A stretch of DNA of 64,000 bases, from NCBI GenBank assembly GCA_013002025.1, contig JABDKW010000017.1:1-64000 (forward strand). Direction: 5' to 3'. The notes beneath the pieces were generated by a model. The model did not search any database, was not told the origin of the DNA, and was given only the letters and a program-made list of their open reading frames with translations. A program made the position numbers and the translations under genes. This document shows, piece by piece, positions 1-8,422 of this stretch. Position 1 is the stretch's first letter; each line of letters starts with the position of its first letter. The DNA comes from Gammaproteobacteria bacterium. Lineage in GTDB: Bacteria; Pseudomonadota; Gammaproteobacteria; Arenicellales; Arenicellaceae.

Positions 1-139
1 CAGCATCGCGCTCAGCCTGATCGAGTGCCTTGTTGAGCTGAGATTGCATTACCGGGCTAAGCAGATTGTTATTACCATCATCCATGGTAATGGTGGCCAC
101 GCCATCGGCAAGCGCATAGGAAACAAATGAATCGGTCAT
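1..139 (-). CDS. Enoyl-CoA hydratase/isomerase family protein, N-terminal fragment
   Basis: Only the first 46 codons lie in the window; the gene runs off the left edge. The start reads MTDSFVSYALADGVATITMD, the usual first beta-strand pair of the crotonase fold (xGVAxITMDD), followed by an NNLLSPVM stretch where family members bind acyl-CoA. Crotonases hydrate or isomerise acyl-CoA thioesters in the cytoplasm. The catalytic part is outside the window, so substrate and exact reaction cannot be told. The start ATG at 139 is clear, but there is only a weak upstream Shine-Dalgarno. Confidence 0.75.
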   Translation of the reverse strand, partial: MTDSFVSYALADGVATITMDDGNNNLLSPVMQSQLNKALDQAERDA

Positions 140-205
140 TTTAGCTTCGAAAACCTAGGTTGTTTTACGGTGCAGCCATTCGACGCTGCATATCAACATA
201 GGCTG

Positions 206-214
206 ATTCTAGCA
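206..214 (-). promoter_or_regulatory. Candidate extended -10 promoter for the crotonase gene
   Basis: On the minus strand the segment reads TGCTAGAAT, an extended -10 element (TGnTAnnAT) about 70 bases upstream of the crotonase ATG. No good -35 box is visible. This is a by-eye call in the 189-base gap between the crotonase and the hydrolase genes. Confidence 0.3.
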
Positions 215-328
215 GAGCCTTTAGCGCTGCTCACGGTTGCTTAAACAACGCGTGTGCCGTGCTGCTAATCAATTTGGCGTGGGTACGTGTTTTTAATGGA
301 ACTAACAAACCTACCAATACAACAGAGT

Positions 329-1114
329 TTAACCATCGGTTTTTCCCAACACGCCGTTCGATACAAGAAAGTCGATTACCTGCGGCCAGGGACGCGGGCA
401 ATCATTGTGCCCGCACTCAGCGGTCAGGAGTTGCACATCGCTGGCGAGTTCCGCCAACCGTTCGCTGTGCGAAATAGGGATCAGGCGGTCCTGCGTACCA
501 TGATACAAAAACACCGGCATCTTAAGCTTTGGCATGGCTTGAGCATTGTCGAATTGGTCTCGCAGTAAAAACGCAGGCATGCCCATGGCGATAGCTAAAG
601 CTCGCAGCGAAGTAAACGGCGACTCCAGAATCAATGCTCGTGTCGGGCGGTGCACGGCTAACTGGGTAGCAACGCCACTGCCGATCGAACGGCCATAGGC
701 AATCAAGCGGTCGCCATCGATGTCGTCGCGGACCACCACCTGATCCACCGCCATTAGCGCCGACTGCGTGATCGACAAGGCGGTCGGACGGCCCGGTGAG
801 CCTGCGTAGCCGGGATATTCGAGTAATAGCACGGCAATACCGCGCGCCCTGAAATAATCTGCCATGCTCAGCGACCAGTGCGCCACTTCACCATTGCCAT
901 GTGCAAAAACGATCAGCGGATAGGGCGTCCCTGCTGACGCCGGCAAGGCGAGCAAAGCATGCCCCTGCGGCAGCTCTATCAACTCCACACCCGAGCCAAG
1001 CTGGTCCGGCAGGCCCTCGGCCGGCATTGGAAACAGCATTTTGCGCTGTCCAAGATACAATACGGTGAGCAATATACCCGCCAACAGCAATACAAAAACC
1101 AGGACCGAGCGCAT
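329..1114 (-). CDS. Membrane-anchored alpha/beta hydrolase (BEM46/ABHD13-like)
   Basis: A 261-residue serine hydrolase with one N-terminal membrane segment (about residues 3-21). The triad is visible: Ser143 in GRSIGSG, Asp209 in HGTQDR and His236 in CGHND. An HGN oxyanion motif lies at 72-74. The order and the short alpha/beta core fit the BEM46/YfhR group of hydrolases, whose substrates are generally unknown. The open frame extends further upstream, but that part overlaps the neighbouring DoxX gene in another frame, so the ATG at 1114 (MRSVLVF) is chosen. The stop of the DoxX gene is 10 bases upstream, so the two are probably co-transcribed. Confidence 0.8.
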   Translation of the reverse strand: MRSVLVFVLLLAGILLTVLYLGQRKMLFPMPAEGLPDQLGSGVELIELPQGHALLALPASAGTPYPLIVFAHGNGEVAHWSLSMADYFRARGIAVLLLEYPGYAGSPGRPTALSITQSALMAVDQVVVRDDIDGDRLIAYGRSIGSGVATQLAVHRPTRALILESPFTSLRALAIAMGMPAFLLRDQFDNAQAMPKLKMPVFLYHGTQDRLIPISHSERLAELASDVQLLTAECGHNDCPRPWPQVIDFLVSNGVLGKTDG

Positions 1115-1124
1115 GCCAGGAAGC

Positions 1125-1478
1125 CTAATCTGCTGCGATGCTCCGCCGGGCGATAAGACCGGCCAGAATAACCGGCACCAGCGACACCAAGGCAAAGGGC
1201 ACATCCCCGCTAAATAACAGCAGGCCCGATGACACCGCAAAGCACAGCGCCGCAAGCAGTGCGCCGTAAAGCCGCAGACCTGCGATGACCAGCAGCGCAC
1301 CCGCCAGAATTTGGCCTGCGCCAAACAGCATCATAAGCGTGTCCGTGAAACCGAATTGACGCAGGAACGTGGCCTCTTCTGGCACCAACATCACTTTAGC
1401 CGCGCCAGCGGCAACGCTCAGCAAGGCAAGCATAATGATGAGGACAGTAAAAACATGCTTCATATTGGGGTTCTCCAT
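1125..1478 (-). CDS. DoxX-like family inner-membrane protein
   Basis: A small 117-residue protein with four predicted transmembrane segments and the DoxX-like pattern (GAAKVMLVPE, FGxxDTLMMLFGAGQILAGALLV). DoxX-type proteins are short four-helix membrane proteins with no agreed biochemical role. A Shine-Dalgarno (AGGAAG) lies about 12 bases upstream of the ATG at 1478; an internal ATG (MKHVFTV) five codons later is also possible. The gene sits just upstream of the membrane-anchored hydrolase and 24 bases downstream of the YCII protein, all on the minus strand. Confidence 0.75.
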   Translation of the reverse strand: MENPNMKHVFTVLIIMLALLSVAAGAAKVMLVPEEATFLRQFGFTDTLMMLFGAGQILAGALLVIAGLRLYGALLAALCFAVSSGLLLFSGDVPFALVSLVPVILAGLIARRSIAAD

Positions 1479-1502
1479 AGTCGTTGGTCTTCCTGTTAGT
1501 CG

Positions 1503-2030
1503 TTAGTCTTCCTGAACGGGATCATTCTGACCGGGATCCACCAGGCCGGGATAAAACACATTCATTGCATGCACTGCATAGCGCAAGGTGCCCGCCTGCA
1601 TAGCAGGGTCAGTATCCATTAAGGCATTCACGGCATCCGCAGATCGCGCCACAAAAACCAGCAAGCCAATGTCGGCATAGCGCGCCCCCATCGTGATATG
1701 GCCGGCCTCCCGAAGTTGCCGGAGCGTGGCAGAGTGTTGTTTAAACATAGCCTGCTCATGGGGCGCTTTCGTTGCATCCCAATTCGGTCCCACTTTGATT
1801 TCCACAGCAAACAACCGCATCTGGCCGGGTTCCGCCATGGCCAGACTGCACAGAATACTGGCCAGCAGCAGCACGCAGGTCATAAGCGCCTTAAAACGCG
1901 TATCCTGAATGGACCGGTCAGCTGTCAGCCGGCTGACCCCCACGCGGCTTTTGCGCTTGCCAAATAACACGACCAGCAACAGCAAGCCAATCGGTACATG
2001 CCACCATTGAAATTGCGCAAAGTATTCCAT
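1503..2030 (-). CDS. YCII-related domain protein with N-terminal hydrophobic segments
   Basis: A 175-residue protein. Residues about 68-165 form a YCII/dimeric alpha-beta-barrel-like domain (MRLFAVEIKVG, HSATLRQLREAGHITMGARYAD). Before it come two hydrophobic stretches: residues 9-24 (WWHVPIGLLLLVVLFG followed by KRK) and a signal-peptide-like stretch at about 48-66 ending AMA. The second could be a cleavable signal if the internal ATG at residue 50 is the true start. The first resembles the TatA membrane anchor (hydrophobic helix, FG, basic residues), but this is only a visual likeness. YCII domains are thought to be small enzymes; no activity can be assigned here. Confidence 0.6.
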   Translation of the reverse strand: MEYFAQFQWWHVPIGLLLLVVLFGKRKSRVGVSRLTADRSIQDTRFKALMTCVLLLASILCSLAMAEPGQMRLFAVEIKVGPNWDATKAPHEQAMFKQHSATLRQLREAGHITMGARYADIGLLVFVARSADAVNALMDTDPAMQAGTLRYAVHAMNVFYPGLVDPGQNDPVQED

Positions 2031-2039
2031 CTGGTTGGC

Positions 2040-2456
2040 CTATTTTGAGGTGGCCAAGGCGCGTTTGAAGTCGCGCTTGATGATTGTTTCGAGCACGTTC
2101 AAATCCACATCATCAAGCTTGTTGATATACACACAGGCCTTGGACTTCTTGTGCTTGCCGAGTTTGGCGAACAATCCCTTTGCGCCCTTAAATTCATCGC
2201 CTATGTACAGAGTCAGGCTCGTCTTGCGCGGTGAAAACCCTGCTGCCGCCACATCGCCCTCGCGCCCACTGTCATACACATAATGATGATTGCCAAAGCC
2301 AATGATTGACGAGCCCCACATAACCGCGGCTTGCCCGGTCACCTTCTTGTAGAGCTTGAGCAACTCACGTGCATCAGCCTGCCGACGGGCGTTATCCACG
2401 CCTTGGATAAATTTTTCGACTGAATTTTTTGACGCTTTGGTTTTGTTCTCCGCCAT
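2040..2456 (-). CDS. DUF1801 domain-containing protein
   Basis: A 138-residue cytoplasmic protein matching the DUF1801 (YdhG-like) pattern: VTGQAAVMWGSSIIGFGNHHY, FSPRKTSLTLYI and a C-terminal INKLDDVDLNVLETIIKRDF. Members are small alpha/beta proteins without a known biochemical function, common as single genes in proteobacteria. It ends 9 bases before the ATG of the YCII gene on the same strand, so it may be the first gene of the YCII-DoxX-hydrolase run. Function unknown. Confidence 0.75.
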   Translation of the reverse strand: MAENKTKASKNSVEKFIQGVDNARRQADARELLKLYKKVTGQAAVMWGSSIIGFGNHHYVYDSGREGDVAAAGFSPRKTSLTLYIGDEFKGAKGLFAKLGKHKKSKACVYINKLDDVDLNVLETIIKRDFKRALATSK

Positions 2457-2520
2457 GGCAACGCTCCAGCTTTATTTAAGCTCATTGTACACAGCCACGC
2501 CATCTTGCGCCGCGCCCAAC

Positions 2521-2994
2521 TTATTCATTAGCGTCATTTTTTGCACCTTTCTCCATTAATTGGGCCGAAATTCCCTGGCTCAATTGACGCTCGCCCACCG
2601 CACAAAACCCGAATCCGCGGTAAATTGGCTCAGCGACCGACGACGCCCGGACCCAGAAATATTGACCGTGACCGGCGAGCAGGCACGCCTCGCTGGCCTG
2701 CGCCCAAAGCGTGCTGGCGATACCCCTGCTCTGATACTCGGGTAACACAAACATGTGGTCAATTTTTTCATAGTCGTGCATCGCAATGTAGCCCACGATC
2801 ACATCATCGACCTCATAAACTAACGCAAGGTAAGACTCTGATTCGAACCGCTCCGCAAACGCATCGCTGCGGTTCATCTGCTTTAATAACGCCCAGCCAG
2901 CGTCGCTAAAGTCCTGCCCATGTAAGGCTTCAGCGGCTCGCAACAACACGCGCGAGAGCGCGGGCGCATCGGCCTGATTAGCTCGCCTGATCAC
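2521..2994 (-). CDS. GNAT family N-acetyltransferase
   Basis: A 157-residue GNAT enzyme that would transfer an acetyl group from acetyl-CoA to an unknown amine. Beta-4 (IDHMFVLPEYQ) and the acetyl-CoA pyrophosphate loop (QSRGIASTLW, fitting Q/RxxGxG/A) are clear, and the C-terminal YRGFGF motif is present. The frame is open upstream, but the GTG at 2994 gives the typical GNAT start (M)IRRANQADA. That start overlaps the end of the GFA gene by 17 bases, which suggests translational coupling. The substrate cannot be predicted. Confidence 0.75.
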   Translation of the reverse strand: MIRRANQADAPALSRVLLRAAEALHGQDFSDAGWALLKQMNRSDAFAERFESESYLALVYEVDDVIVGYIAMHDYEKIDHMFVLPEYQSRGIASTLWAQASEACLLAGHGQYFWVRASSVAEPIYRGFGFCAVGERQLSQGISAQLMEKGAKNDANE

Positions 2995-3391
2995 CGCGGC
3001 CGGCAGCGTGCTGCGGAATACCCGGCAACGGTTTAACCCAGGGCAACCGCGAGCGCACAAATATTTCAACGTCCACCGGCAGGCCATTGGGGTCGTCCAG
3101 ACTCATGGTATTGAACTCGGCCTCATCGGTGGAATCGACCCCTTCCCACTTCAGGTAAGTGCCACATTGCGCACAAAATAGCCGCTCAGCCTTATTGCCA
3201 AATGCGATGCGCCCAGCCGGCGGACTCAGCCAGGTAAATTGCGCGGCCGCCACGACGCTGAATACCGAAAACGGCGCCCCCAGATGTTGCTGGCAATCCC
3301 GGCAATGACAAATCAGCGTGGTGGCGTTACTGATATCCACCCGATAGCGCGCCGCACCACAACGGCAGCCCCCTTCGTGCATAAGCGTCAT
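2978..3391 (-). CDS. GFA/CENP-V family zinc protein
   Basis: A 137-residue protein of the Gfa-like family (named from the glutathione-dependent formaldehyde-activating protein). The family's zinc-binding cysteines are present: CxC at Cys9/Cys11, the CHCxxC group at Cys28/Cys30/Cys33, and CxxC at Cys73/Cys76. Most relatives are uncharacterised carbon-sulfur lyase-like proteins, so formaldehyde metabolism should not be assumed. It overlaps the downstream GNAT gene by 17 bases. Confidence 0.8.
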   Translation of the reverse strand: MTLMHEGGCRCGAARYRVDISNATTLICHCRDCQQHLGAPFSVFSVVAAAQFTWLSPPAGRIAFGNKAERLFCAQCGTYLKWEGVDSTDEAEFNTMSLDDPNGLPVDVEIFVRSRLPWVKPLPGIPQHAAGRGDQAS

Positions 3392-3441
3392 TGAGGATCC
3401 GGAGCTCTAAGCCACGGATAGTTGGAAAATTTATCGGACAC

Positions 3442-4440
3442 CTAGTTCACCTTCCAGTCACGCGGCCCGGCAGGCTTATTTTGCAGGACATCCTCAATCG
3501 CATTCATGGCGTTTTCATCCAATCGGTCGACCACATCCAGGGCTTTTAAATTATCCTCTAATTGCGCTGTCTTGGAGGCACCCAGTATCACCGTGGACAC
3601 GTGCGGGTTTTTCAGGCACCAGGCCAGCGCCAGATGGTTGAGTGGCATGCCCAGTTCTGCGGCCAACTCGGTCAACTGTCGGGTTTGATCCAGCCTGACC
3701 TGCCCCTCATCGCCCTCATAATGACTTTTCAGCCATTCGTAACCGGGTAAATTTAGTCGTCCTTCACTGCCTAACCCCTCATTGTATTTGCCGGTGAGAA
3801 CGCCGCTGGCCAGCGGCGACCAGATGGTGGTGCCCAGACCAATGTCTGCATACAAGTCGCGATACTCTGCCTCCACCCGCTCACGGTTAAATACATTGTA
3901 TTCCGGCTGCTCCATTTGCGGCGGCGTGAGATGGTATTGGCGCGCGATGCCGTGTGCCTGCATTATCTGCTGAGCCGACCATTCCGACGTGCCCCAATAC
4001 ATTACCTTGCCCTGAGTAATTAGGTGATGCATGGCGCGCACCGTTTCCTCAATCGGTGTGTGTATGTCCGGGCGGTGGCAGAAGTACAGATCCAGATAAT
4101 CCACCTGCAGGCGTTTGAGCGCAGCATGACAGGCATCGGTCACGTGTTTGGAGCTAAGCCCTAGTTGGGTGGGTTTGCGCCCACCCCAGAACACCTTGCT
4201 CGACACACAGTATTCGTCGCGTGGTAGCCCCAGCCTGGCAATAGCCTCTCCCATCACGACTTCTGACTGGCCGGCCTCATAGCCCTCAGCGTTGTCGAAA
4301 AAATTAACGCCAGCATCGAAGGCTGTTTTGATTAACGATTGCGCACTCTCGAGCTCCACCTGCTTATTGAAGGTGACCCAGGAGCCCAGTGAGAGAGCGC
4401 TCAATCTCAGGCCGCTACTGCCTAGTTGACGATATTCCAT
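3442..4440 (-). CDS. Aldo/keto reductase, voltage-gated potassium channel beta-subunit-like (AKR6 type)
   Basis: A 332-residue cytoplasmic NADPH-dependent oxidoreductase on a TIM barrel. The catalytic tetrad is visible: Asp49 and Tyr54 (FFDNAEGYEAG), Lys82 (SSKVFWGG) and His122 (YFCHRPD). The start MEYRQLGSSGLRLSALSLGS and the WSPLASGVLTGKYNEG and TVILGASKTAQLEDNL motifs are those of the bacterial relatives of the K+ channel beta subunits. It would reduce aldehydes or ketones; the physiological substrate is unknown. It stands apart from its neighbours, with about 50-110-base gaps on both sides. Confidence 0.85.
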   Translation of the reverse strand: MEYRQLGSSGLRLSALSLGSWVTFNKQVELESAQSLIKTAFDAGVNFFDNAEGYEAGQSEVVMGEAIARLGLPRDEYCVSSKVFWGGRKPTQLGLSSKHVTDACHAALKRLQVDYLDLYFCHRPDIHTPIEETVRAMHHLITQGKVMYWGTSEWSAQQIMQAHGIARQYHLTPPQMEQPEYNVFNRERVEAEYRDLYADIGLGTTIWSPLASGVLTGKYNEGLGSEGRLNLPGYEWLKSHYEGDEGQVRLDQTRQLTELAAELGMPLNHLALAWCLKNPHVSTVILGASKTAQLEDNLKALDVVDRLDENAMNAIEDVLQNKPAGPRDWKVN

Positions 4441-4548
4441 ACACCTTCCTGTTGTTGTGGTGGATTAAGTATTCATATTAACCTGGCTGAATTATTCCAC
4501 TAAGTGCCAGCAGGCCGCAAAATTATCTGCCACATTAAGATGTGGGAA

Positions 4549-4941
4549 TCAGGCTGTACCCGCTAACCAAAATAACCATAGGACACAGCCCAAGGCAACC
4601 AGAAAGCTGAGTGAACGAAGCTTGTCCAGGTCAAGCAGATAAAAAAGCGCATGCAGCACTCTGGCACCACAATAAAGCAACGCTGCTTGGGCAGATTGCT
4701 GGGCGTCTGCGCCCACGACGTGGGCCACCAGCGCTGCCGGTGCATACAAAATAATCGCCTCCCAGGCATTCTGTTGCGCCGCCCACGCCCGCTGGCCAAC
4801 ACCAGTTAAGCCGGCGGACTGTATCCTGGGGTTGTTATTATCAAATTTGCCAAATTGTTTAATCCTGAAATAATCGCTGGTAAATGCCAGCAACAGCGGA
4901 ATAAAAAGTAGAAATAGAATTGCCCAAAGTGGTGTTGTCAT
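4549..4941 (-). CDS. MAPEG family membrane protein
   Basis: A 130-residue protein with four hydrophobic helices. It carries the MAPEG pattern around residues 47-75 (GQRAWAAQQNAWEAIILYAPAA has the family's RAxxAxxNxxE signature). MAPEG proteins are trimeric membrane enzymes related to glutathione transferases and leukotriene synthase; bacterial members are mostly uncharacterised. The start at 4941 is followed directly by the first membrane helix (LWAILFLLFIPLLLAF). Confidence 0.8.
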   Translation of the reverse strand: MTTPLWAILFLLFIPLLLAFTSDYFRIKQFGKFDNNNPRIQSAGLTGVGQRAWAAQQNAWEAIILYAPAALVAHVVGADAQQSAQAALLYCGARVLHALFYLLDLDKLRSLSFLVALGCVLWLFWLAGTA

Positions 4942-5074
4942 ACGTTTTTCCTCTCATTGGTTAGTGTGCCATTGGCCTTGCGCCGGCGAAAAATTGATTA
5001 AGACCACGATTTTTAATGAAGCTGTTAGCAGCTTAGTCACAGGGTTTCGGAGCTCAAATTAGTTGCCGGCGGTC

Positions 5075-5674
5075 TCAGCGGCGCCCATGCAGAAACAGCT
5101 TGAGCCCGAGTATTGAGAGCCCCAGAATCAATAGTAGCCCTGTAAAACCAAGTATTTGGTTGATGGTGCTTGAGGGCGTCCATTGCAGGTAGTGCACTCG
5201 ATAAATGGTATCGATAATCCTGGTATCGCGGCCGTATTGGCTGAGCCTGAGATTGTTCCAGTCCAGTGTAATGCTCACGCCCGTGGTGGTGGTCGCCCTT
5301 TGGCCATCGAGAGATACGATGTCACCATATCGCTCTGCTTGATCGCTGATAGCGTCGTTGATCAATCGTTTAATGTCTGGCGCACTTGGTTCGGGCCTGG
5401 CCTGCAATGTCGTGGGGTCGAGATGATGGGTTACGCCGCCCTGCTCTACCAATAGGTGGCTGCCGAGCACTGTGTTGATCAAGGTGGCCTGTTGCCAATC
5501 ACCAGCGCTGACCTGCAGCGCTTGTTGCAATGGGTATTTCTTAACGCTGAGTGGCGCGTAGGCAGCCTGATAACCGGGCTTGATAAAAAACACCATACCG
5601 CTGATCGCCCAGCCGAACATGGGCAGTATTAGCACGATGCCTATCGTTCGATGCAGGCGGCGGCTCAGTTTCAT
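5075..5674 (-). CDS. PepSY-associated transmembrane protein
   Basis: A 199-residue protein with an N-terminal membrane helix (residues about 9-31: IGIVLILPMFGWAISGMVFF), a periplasmic domain of about 130 residues and a C-terminal helix (about 172-193). The layout, the leading LSRRLHRTIG and the H-x-x-R-like spacing fit the PepSY_TM group, which in other bacteria often acts with iron or redox metabolism. Its ATG overlaps the last base of the upstream GNAT stop codon, so the two are translated in tandem. No iron-uptake partner is seen nearby. Confidence 0.65.
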   Translation of the reverse strand: MKLSRRLHRTIGIVLILPMFGWAISGMVFFIKPGYQAAYAPLSVKKYPLQQALQVSAGDWQQATLINTVLGSHLLVEQGGVTHHLDPTTLQARPEPSAPDIKRLINDAISDQAERYGDIVSLDGQRATTTTGVSITLDWNNLRLSQYGRDTRIIDTIYRVHYLQWTPSSTINQILGFTGLLLILGLSILGLKLFLHGRR

Positions 5675-6132
5675 TATTCTTTGCCCTCGCGGTATATAGC
5701 GGGGCGCCAGCGCTCCATGATGGTGTTGGGCTTGGTCAGCTTGGTAAAGCCAAAGCGGCGATACAGGCTATGCGCATCGCGGGTGGCCAGCATCATACGG
5801 CGCAGGCCTTGCAAATCGGTATGCGCCATCAGCTGTTCGGTTAACCAGATCCCCAGTCCCTTATCTCGATGCGTTGGTTCGATGTAGACATCAGCCAGAT
5901 AGGCAAAGGTGGCTCGGTCGGTCACAGCGCGTGCAAAACCAATCTGCTGCTGGCCCTCGAATAGACCAAAACACAGCGATTGCTGCATCGCTTTGACCAA
6001 GGTGTCTTTGGGAATGCCTTCAGACCAATACGACGTGGCCAAAAACGCATGGATGGCGTCGCGGTCCATTTCATCAATATCGGTGGTCAGCCACACACCC
6101 GGCAGCGAAGGGTGATCGATTCTGGTACTCAC
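5674..6132 (-). CDS. GNAT family N-acetyltransferase
   Basis: A 152-residue acetyltransferase. The conserved core reads YLADVYIEPTHRDKGLGIWL, with the acetyl-CoA loop R/HxxGxG (HRDKGLG), followed by RRMMLATRDAHSLYRRFGF, which is motif B. The motifs resemble the many small bacterial GNATs whose substrates are not known. The gene overlaps the start of the PepSY gene by one base and its own ATG overlaps the stop of the upstream GAF gene by four bases, so the three form a tightly packed unit. Confidence 0.8.
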   Translation of the reverse strand: MSTRIDHPSLPGVWLTTDIDEMDRDAIHAFLATSYWSEGIPKDTLVKAMQQSLCFGLFEGQQQIGFARAVTDRATFAYLADVYIEPTHRDKGLGIWLTEQLMAHTDLQGLRRMMLATRDAHSLYRRFGFTKLTKPNTIMERWRPAIYREGKE

Positions 6133-6605
6133 GGTTGCAGCGAGTTTTGATAGACCTGCGCCGCGCGTTCGAACAAAACCTGCTCAGCCTCACCAAAGCG
6201 GTTGACACTGGGGCTGTCTATATCCAACACACCAGAAAGCAGATCTGTGTAAAACGGCACCACCACTTCTGAGCGGCTGGCAGCGTCGCAGGCGATGTGG
6301 CCTTCAAACTCATGCACGTCGGCCACTCGCTGCGTACTGCGCTCGGCAAATGCTGTACCACAGACGCCGCGCCCGAGGGCAATGCGGGTGCACGCGGGCT
6401 GGCCGCTAAACGGGCCTAACACTAGCTCGCCATCTCTCAAAAAGTAAAAGCCCACCCAATTTACGTCAGCCACGGCGTAATACAACATTGATGCCAGGTT
6501 TGCCGCGTTGGCAATGGGGTCAGATTCTCCGCTCAGCAGGCTCTCGGCTTGCTTTATAAGCAACCCGTAATCGCTGGTCGTTTCGATGGCGTGTTCGGTC
6601 TTCAT
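6129..6605 (-). CDS. msrC: Free methionine-(R)-sulfoxide reductase (GAF domain)
   Basis: A 158-residue single GAF domain of the fRMsr type, which reduces free methionine-R-sulfoxide using thiols. The three cysteines expected of this enzyme are present at Cys72 (QPACTR), Cys82 (GRGVCG) and Cys106 (HIACD), with NWVGFYF near residue 49 and the RSEVVVPF strand. Length matches the E. coli YebR/MsrC protein. It lies between murI and the GNAT/PepSY pair on the same strand, 4 bases downstream of the murI stop on the genome but transcribed after murI, so it is likely co-transcribed. Confidence 0.88.
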   Translation of the reverse strand: MKTEHAIETTSDYGLLIKQAESLLSGESDPIANAANLASMLYYAVADVNWVGFYFLRDGELVLGPFSGQPACTRIALGRGVCGTAFAERSTQRVADVHEFEGHIACDAASRSEVVVPFYTDLLSGVLDIDSPSVNRFGEAEQVLFERAAQVYQNSLQP

Positions 6606-6609
6606 GGTG

Positions 6610-7416
6610 TTAGTTTAAGGCGACTGCCCGCTTGAAATCACGTTTGTGCAGCGCATTTATTAGCGCCTCTGGTACGCCATTCAGGTCGGTAAAGGCGGCG
6701 ATATGTGGCTCTGCCAGCTTGTTTTCCTCAATCGGGCTAGCCGTGAGGCTAGTCGTCAGACTGGCAACTCGTCGGGCAATGGCAGCACCGGAATCCAGCA
6801 ATTGCACAGGATGATTATTTAGTTTAAAAAAGAACTCTATCTCATTGTTTAATAACGGGAAATGTGTGCAGGCCAGCACTAAGATATCCAAATTATTCTG
6901 TGCCAGAAAAGGCGCCAGCTCTGCTTCAATGACCGCCGCGTCAGCGGGTTTGCCAGCTAACTTTTGCTCGGCTTGCTGCACCAGCGCGCTGCTGCCAACT
7001 TTAAGCACCTCGCAATCAGATGCGTAATCTTCACTCAGTTGCTGTGTATAGGCCCGGCCGATGGTGGCGGGCGTGGCAAGCACGCCAATGCAGCGGTTAT
7101 GACTCAATTGCGCCGCGGGCTTGATAGCCGGCACCACGCCCACAATGGGCAATTCGAATTGCTCACGCAGCGTTGGCAGGGTCACAGTGCTCGCTGTATT
7201 ACAGGCAATCACCAGCATATCGGGCTGAAACTGCCGGATAATTCGGGCAGCCACCTCGCTGACGCGAGAGGTCAGCTCCGCCTCGTTTTTGGTGCCATAG
7301 GGGAAGGCTTCATTGTCAGACACAAAAATTAGCTGCAGCGCTGGAATTTGCTGCTGAATTTCCTGTGCAATACTAAGGCCGCCGACCCCGGAGTCGAAAA
7401 TGGCAACACCAGCCAT
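6610..7416 (-). CDS. murI: Glutamate racemase
   Basis: A 268-residue enzyme that converts L- to D-glutamate for peptidoglycan. The two catalytic cysteines are in place: Cys72 in IACNTAS and Cys183 in LACTHFPLL, with the substrate-binding Asp8-Ser9 in FDSGVGGL. Length is normal. It follows hldD with 5 bases between stop and start, which suggests one transcript running from the LPS-precursor genes into murI and the methionine sulfoxide reductase. Confidence 0.95.
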   Translation of the reverse strand: MAGVAIFDSGVGGLSIAQEIQQQIPALQLIFVSDNEAFPYGTKNEAELTSRVSEVAARIIRQFQPDMLVIACNTASTVTLPTLREQFELPIVGVVPAIKPAAQLSHNRCIGVLATPATIGRAYTQQLSEDYASDCEVLKVGSSALVQQAEQKLAGKPADAAVIEAELAPFLAQNNLDILVLACTHFPLLNNEIEFFFKLNNHPVQLLDSGAAIARRVASLTTSLTASPIEENKLAEPHIAAFTDLNGVPEALINALHKRDFKRAVALN

Positions 7417-7421
7417 GCGGA

Positions 7422-8405
7422 TTAGCGCGCGGCTTGCAGCTGTTGGATATATTGCTTAACGCCCTCTTCCACGGTGGCGAAGGTCTTATTGTAATCGCCG
7501 GCCACGGTGAGGTTCGTCAGGTCAGCCTGGGTATAGCTCTGATACTTGCCGGCCAATGCGTCGGGAAATGGAATGTACTTGATCTTGCCTTCGCCAACCC
7601 AGTCGGCGGTACTTTTGTCTGCGCCCTCCAGGGTATTTAAAACGGTGGTGGCCACATCGTTAAACGATTGCGCGCGGCCGGTGCCCACATTAAAAATTCC
7701 GCCGTCTTCCGGGTGTTGCAGAAAGTGCAGGTTCACGTCCACCACATCTTCTACCCAGACAAAATCCCGGCGTTGTTCGCCATTGTCATAACCACCCGAG
7801 CCTTCGAACAGATTCACATAGCCCTGCTCGTGGTATTGGTTGAAGAAGTGCCAGGCCACAGAGGCCATGCGACCCTTATGTTCTTCTCCCTTGCCGTACA
7901 CGTTAAAGTAGCGCAGCCCCACCACTTGCGCTTGGGAAGTGCTGCGATGTTTGCGTACATAGCGGTCAAACAATAGTTTTGAGTAGGCATAGGCGTTTAA
8001 CGCCTGTTCCAGATTGGGGTCTTCTTTGAAGTTGGTGCCGCCACCGTAAACGGACGCTGACGAGGCATAAATAAACGGTATGCCATGCTGCCCGCTGTAA
8101 TGAAACAACGACTTGGAGTACTCATAATTGGTTTGCATGATGTAGCGGCCATCGGTCTCCATGGTGTCCGAACAGGCGCCCTGATGATAGATTGCCGACA
8201 TACCATCAAATTCCATGCCCTGTTCGATGCGGCGCAGAAAATCATCCATGTCCATATAATCCTGGATATCGCAGTCTCCGATATTGCGAATCTTGTCGCC
8301 GTCACTCAAGTCGTCGACCACCAGAATATTATTCAAGCCACGACGGTTTAGCCCGCGCACCAGATTAGACCCGATAAATCCGGCACCGCCGGTCACAATA
8401 ATCAT
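7422..8405 (-). CDS. hldD: ADP-L-glycero-D-manno-heptose 6-epimerase
   Basis: A 327-residue short-chain-dehydrogenase-type epimerase making the ADP-heptose used in the LPS inner core. The Rossmann motif GGAGFIGSN is at residues 6-14 and the catalytic Tyr/Lys pair is in YAYSKLLFD. Other family marks are HQGACSDT, YFNVYGKGEEHKGRMAS and RRDFVWVEDVV. It is about 15 residues longer than the E. coli protein. It lies 17 bases downstream of the heptose kinase gene, in the same transcription unit. Confidence 0.95.
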   Translation of the reverse strand: MIIVTGGAGFIGSNLVRGLNRRGLNNILVVDDLSDGDKIRNIGDCDIQDYMDMDDFLRRIEQGMEFDGMSAIYHQGACSDTMETDGRYIMQTNYEYSKSLFHYSGQHGIPFIYASSASVYGGGTNFKEDPNLEQALNAYAYSKLLFDRYVRKHRSTSQAQVVGLRYFNVYGKGEEHKGRMASVAWHFFNQYHEQGYVNLFEGSGGYDNGEQRRDFVWVEDVVDVNLHFLQHPEDGGIFNVGTGRAQSFNDVATTVLNTLEGADKSTADWVGEGKIKYIPFPDALAGKYQSYTQADLTNLTVAGDYNKTFATVEEGVKQYIQQLQAAR

Positions 8406-8422
8406 TTACTACCCCTGAATCG

